Positions 61,060 through 64,000 of a stretch of 64,000 bases of DNA are shown one piece after another; position 1 is the first letter of the stretch, and the number at the start of each line of letters is the position of its first letter. The position numbers and the translations under genes were made by a program. The DNA lies in contig JACTVC010000054.1 in NCBI GenBank assembly GCA_018417955.1, positions 1-64,000 of the forward strand, given 5' to 3'. The notes below the pieces were generated by a model that saw nothing but the letters and a program-made list of their open reading frames with translations, did no database searches and had not been told where the DNA came from. The stretch is from Laccaria trichodermophora (Eukaryota; Basidiomycota; Agaricomycetes; Agaricales; Hydnangiaceae).

Positions 61060-64000
61060 ATGCGGATTCTTGGGGCTTTCGTTGTCTTGGTTCATCTGCT
61101 AGGTCTGACGCGTGCGCCAGCTGGATTTCCCCACTCCGGAAATGGTTTATGGTATAATAAGCCTGGCACCCTCTGGTCGAGAGAGCTCCTCCCTGTTGGG
61201 AACGGATACCAAGCGGGTAGGAGCTTTTCTGCTACCCTCCGCATGCGTTGAACACTCTTCATCATGACAGCTATGGTACCTGGTGGTACGATGCAGGAAG
61301 CCACCCAGTTGAACATAGAATCGCTCTGGTCCGGCGGTCCATTCGCAGATCAAGTATGGCTGGTTTACTGCAGCGTGTCGGCATCGAAAGTAATTGACAG
61401 TTGTTCAGGCATACAACGGTGGCAATAAACTACCACGCGAACAACCTGCAATGGCTGAAGCTCTGCAAAGTATTCGTCAAAAAATATTTAACGATCCAAC
61501 TGGCGACATAGACAGTAATTATTTGTCTCTATTTCCTTCATTTGTCTTGCTATCTATGATGTATAGCCATCGAGGTCCTGGCCACGGATCCTGGGCAATA
61601 CGGTACGTTCTTTTCTAGTTTTGTCTCGATATGCCTATCACCGAGGATTTGTGTGCAGGGTCATATGCTGGTGCTGGGTATCTTCTCTCCAATATTAATA
61701 GTACAGGGCCTGTGACGGGTTATTCCCGTTGGCTTGACCTCGACGAAGGCGCCGCACGCACGACTTGGACACAAGCAGGGACCAAATATCTTCGGTAAGG
61801 CACCGTACACCCACTTCGCCTTCTCTAATCTCATTCGCTCTCAAGCACGACGTTCTGTTCACATCCCACCCATGCGTGTACTCAACACATTACGACAACG
61901 ACGCCGTCGGCCTCGCTGCCTTCTCTTTCATACGCGTTTTCCTCAGGCTTGGAGCAAAACTTACTGGCTCCAAACGTAACATGTCTCACTTCTTCCTCCC
62001 TTGTTGTGCGCGGGTTTGTCTCTGTTGCGCCAAGCCCCCCAAGCATGCTTTATTCTTTCATCTTCCGAGTATCTGCCTCCACGGCGTCGTCTTCCGTACG
62101 ATGCATTCAACTCCCCGTCCCATCTGGTTTTCCTCCGAACGCCACCATCGAGGTTACTGACATCAACAACCCGGCTGGTTTGCAAGAGGCACACGTCACC
62201 TGGGTAGGCAGCACGGATTACACAATGGACGCCGGAGACGCAGCACACAATTTTACATTCCGCGGTGCCGATCCTCATTCATCGTTACTGGCGCTTCTCT
62301 CGTTATCTCCAGCGACTTCCTCTGTTCAGTCGCTTCTTGACCAGCATATTCAAGACTACAAAGCCACACTAACGACGCCATTTTGCCTGTCATTTTCTAG
62401 CTCGACTTGGTCTGTCTGCAATCCCGTTGACATCCCCACTGATATTCTCCTTTCTCAATATGCGATTGATGCTGGAGGGAAAGCAAACGTCTACCTCGAG
62501 TGGGTGATGTTCAATTATGGTCGATACTTGTTGGCGAGTAGCGCGCGGGGGTTATTGCCCGCCAATTTGCAGGGAAAGTGGGCGAATGGAATTGCCAATG
62601 CATGGTCTGCCGGTGCGCATCCGTGCTTTTATTTTTGGATTTGAACTTGTTTGACGTTTATTCTTTCTCACCCATGGAATCATAAGATTACCGTAACTAT
62701 TTCCTTTGAAACACCATTCAGACTTCTGAAAAAATCTAGATTCAAACATCAATATTCAAATGAATTACTGGATTGCAGAGACCACAAATTTAGATGTTAC
62801 GCAGTCCCTGTTTGATTTTCTTGAGGTGTCTTCGGGTCTTACATCTATCGTGTTCTCCTGCTGACGACAAGTGTGCCAGAAAACGTTGGCTCCTCGAGGA
62901 GCAGAGACGGCCAAAGTGTTGTATAACATCACTCGGGGATGGGTCATGCATAATGAGGTTTTTCCTTTCTCACTTAAATCTGTTGTATTGTCTTGAGATA
63001 TTTTCATCTCTAGATGAACGTACGTCCATCCATTACAAGATGCTCATGTTTTGGCGTAATCGCGATATTTCCAGATTTTTGGACATACGGGAATGAAACT
63101 TGGGGGTGGGACTTTTGCTCAATGGGCAAACTACCCTGGTTGGCCTTTTATCGCCTCAATTTTCATAAATTTATCTCGGTTATTCGTACCAGAGTCTGCT
63201 GTGTGGATGGTAATAAAACACGAGATCCACTTATTGGAACATCTAACGTTGGCCCTCAGATGATTCATGTTTGGGACCACTTTGACCACACTAACGACGT
63301 CACCTGGTGGAAATCCCAAGGTTGGCCTCTCATCAAGGTATTAAACTTCACCAATATGCAAACTTGAAAAACCTTCACAGGTATATTCTTTTATAGGGTG
63401 TCGCAAGCTTTCACCTTGATAAACTTATCCCTGATCTCTACTTCAATGACTCAACCCTTGTCGTCACCCCATGCAATTCACCCGAACAAACGCCCATCAC
63501 ATTCGGTAGATTAACTCATTTCGTTACATATCTTGGCTCATTTTTTTTGTATGAAAAAAAAAAGGCTGTGCACATTCCCAACAATTGATATGGCAGCTTT
63601 TAAACGCTGTAGAAAAGGGATTCTCTGCATCTGGGGACACAGACGTAGTTTTTCTCGATGGTGCGTCTTATGCCGAATAAAAGGTAATGAGAGACGCTTA
63701 ACAGCGCCTGAAATTTGCCAGAGGTTCGAACCAAACGCGATAAAATGGACAAGGGGGTGCACGTTGGCTCTTGGGGGCAACTTCAAGGTTTGCCCGTATG
63801 CCTCGTTCACGACGAAAGCAGGCCCTGAAAAATACCCAAAAATCAGAATGGAAAGTCGAGAAAGATTCCTTAACAGACACTCACCGTCATCTTTCGCACT
63901 TGATTGGCCTATATCCTGGATATGCTATTACTTCGTACGATGAATCCCTACAAGGTGGCGGCAATCAAACTACGTACACTAAGGACGACGTGGTCTCTGC
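61060..64000 (+). CDS. Glycoside hydrolase family 95 alpha-L-fucosidase (3' end outside window)
   Basis: MRILGAFVVLVHLLGLTRAP is a signal peptide, so the enzyme is secreted. Exons give GFPHSGNGLWYNKPGTLWSR, ELLPVGNGYQAAMVPGGTMQ, EATQLNIESLWSGGPFAD, AYNGGNKLPREQPAMAEALQ, SIRQKIFNDPTGDID, GSYAGAGYLLSNINSTGPVT, GYSRWLDLDEGAARTTWTQA and THVTWVGSTDYTMDAGDAAH. Next come FTFRGADPHSSLLALL, PVDIPTDILLSQYAIDAGGK, YGRYLLASSARGLLPANLQG, KWANGIANAWSA, DYHSNINIQMNYWIAETTNL, MIHVWDHFDHTNDVTWWKSQ, GWPLIK, and near the end TDTHRHLSHLIGLYPGYAIT. LPANLQGKW, SNINIQMNYW and TDTHRHLSHL are signature blocks of GH95, which removes alpha-1,2-linked L-fucose from oligosaccharides by inversion. The gene has many introns and is open at base 64000, so about the last 100-150 residues are missing. 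Boundaries of the exons at 61790-61960 and 63540-63790 are approximate. Confidence 0.88.

Noticed and set aside
1..64000. CRISPR array, bacterial operons or prophage
   Set aside because: No regularly spaced short repeats, no ribosome-binding-site-driven operons and pervasive spliceosomal introns; the DNA is eukaryotic nuclear.

Overview
The window is nuclear DNA of a filamentous basidiomycete, most likely an agaricomycete (mushroom-forming) fungus. The evidence is the gene structure (almost every gene is cut by GT-AG introns of about 50-60 nt, gene spacing is tight and both strands are used) and the gene content: a class I hydrophobin, a DUF6534 membrane protein, a lineage-typical kinase-like/PHD/RING protein, a type-2 NADH dehydrogenase and the remnant of a mushroom-type F-box protein. 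Coding models below were assembled by eye by joining open frames across GT-AG introns; outer coordinates are start codon to stop codon.

Layout. 0-2.2 kb: no convincing gene. 2.2-6.3 kb (minus): threonine synthase and an ADF-H/coiled-coil/PH actin-binding protein. 6.6-9.2 kb: a broken PPM phosphatase and a 140-bp repeat family. 9.3-13.5 kb: an EXPERA-domain membrane protein (plus) and an MRH-domain receptor (minus). 13.9-16.1 kb: a nest of three transposable-element insertions. One 681-bp element has inserted in reverse orientation into another copy of itself, and a different 761-bp MITE lies inside the outer copy. 16.7-27.4 kb: membrane-protein-rich region with a DUF6534 protein, a lactonase, a 7-TM-like protein and two tandem paralogous four-TM proteins. 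27.5-31.9 kb: mitochondrial ribosomal protein uS4m, a small serine palmitoyltransferase subunit and a MATE-like transporter. 32.1-38.2 kb: F-box relic, ferric reductase and alternative NADH dehydrogenase. 38.6 kb: a 267-bp MITE. 39.5-42.5 kb: kinase-like/PHD/RING protein. 43.3-50.5 kb: gamma-tubulin complex protein 2, an uncharacterised fungal protein, a single-pass cell-surface-like protein and a CUE-domain ER protein. 50.7-58.6 kb: an indole-3-glycerol-phosphate synthase with a degenerate PRAI domain, a low-complexity membrane-anchored protein, a glutamine-amidotransferase-like protein, a Qc-SNARE and a hydrophobin. 60.6 kb: an intron-containing tRNA-Gly(GCC). 61.1 kb to the end: a GH95 alpha-L-fucosidase that runs off the window.

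The genes are mostly independent housekeeping functions (amino-acid synthesis, cytoskeleton, mitochondria, secretory pathway) and do not form an obvious biosynthetic cluster or defence system. The observations most worth following up are the nested self-insertion at 13.98-16.10 kb, the tryptophan-pathway gene that lacks the usual glutamine amidotransferase domain and has lost PRAI active-site residues, and the fusion of a truncated kinase-like lobe to PHD and RING zinc fingers.
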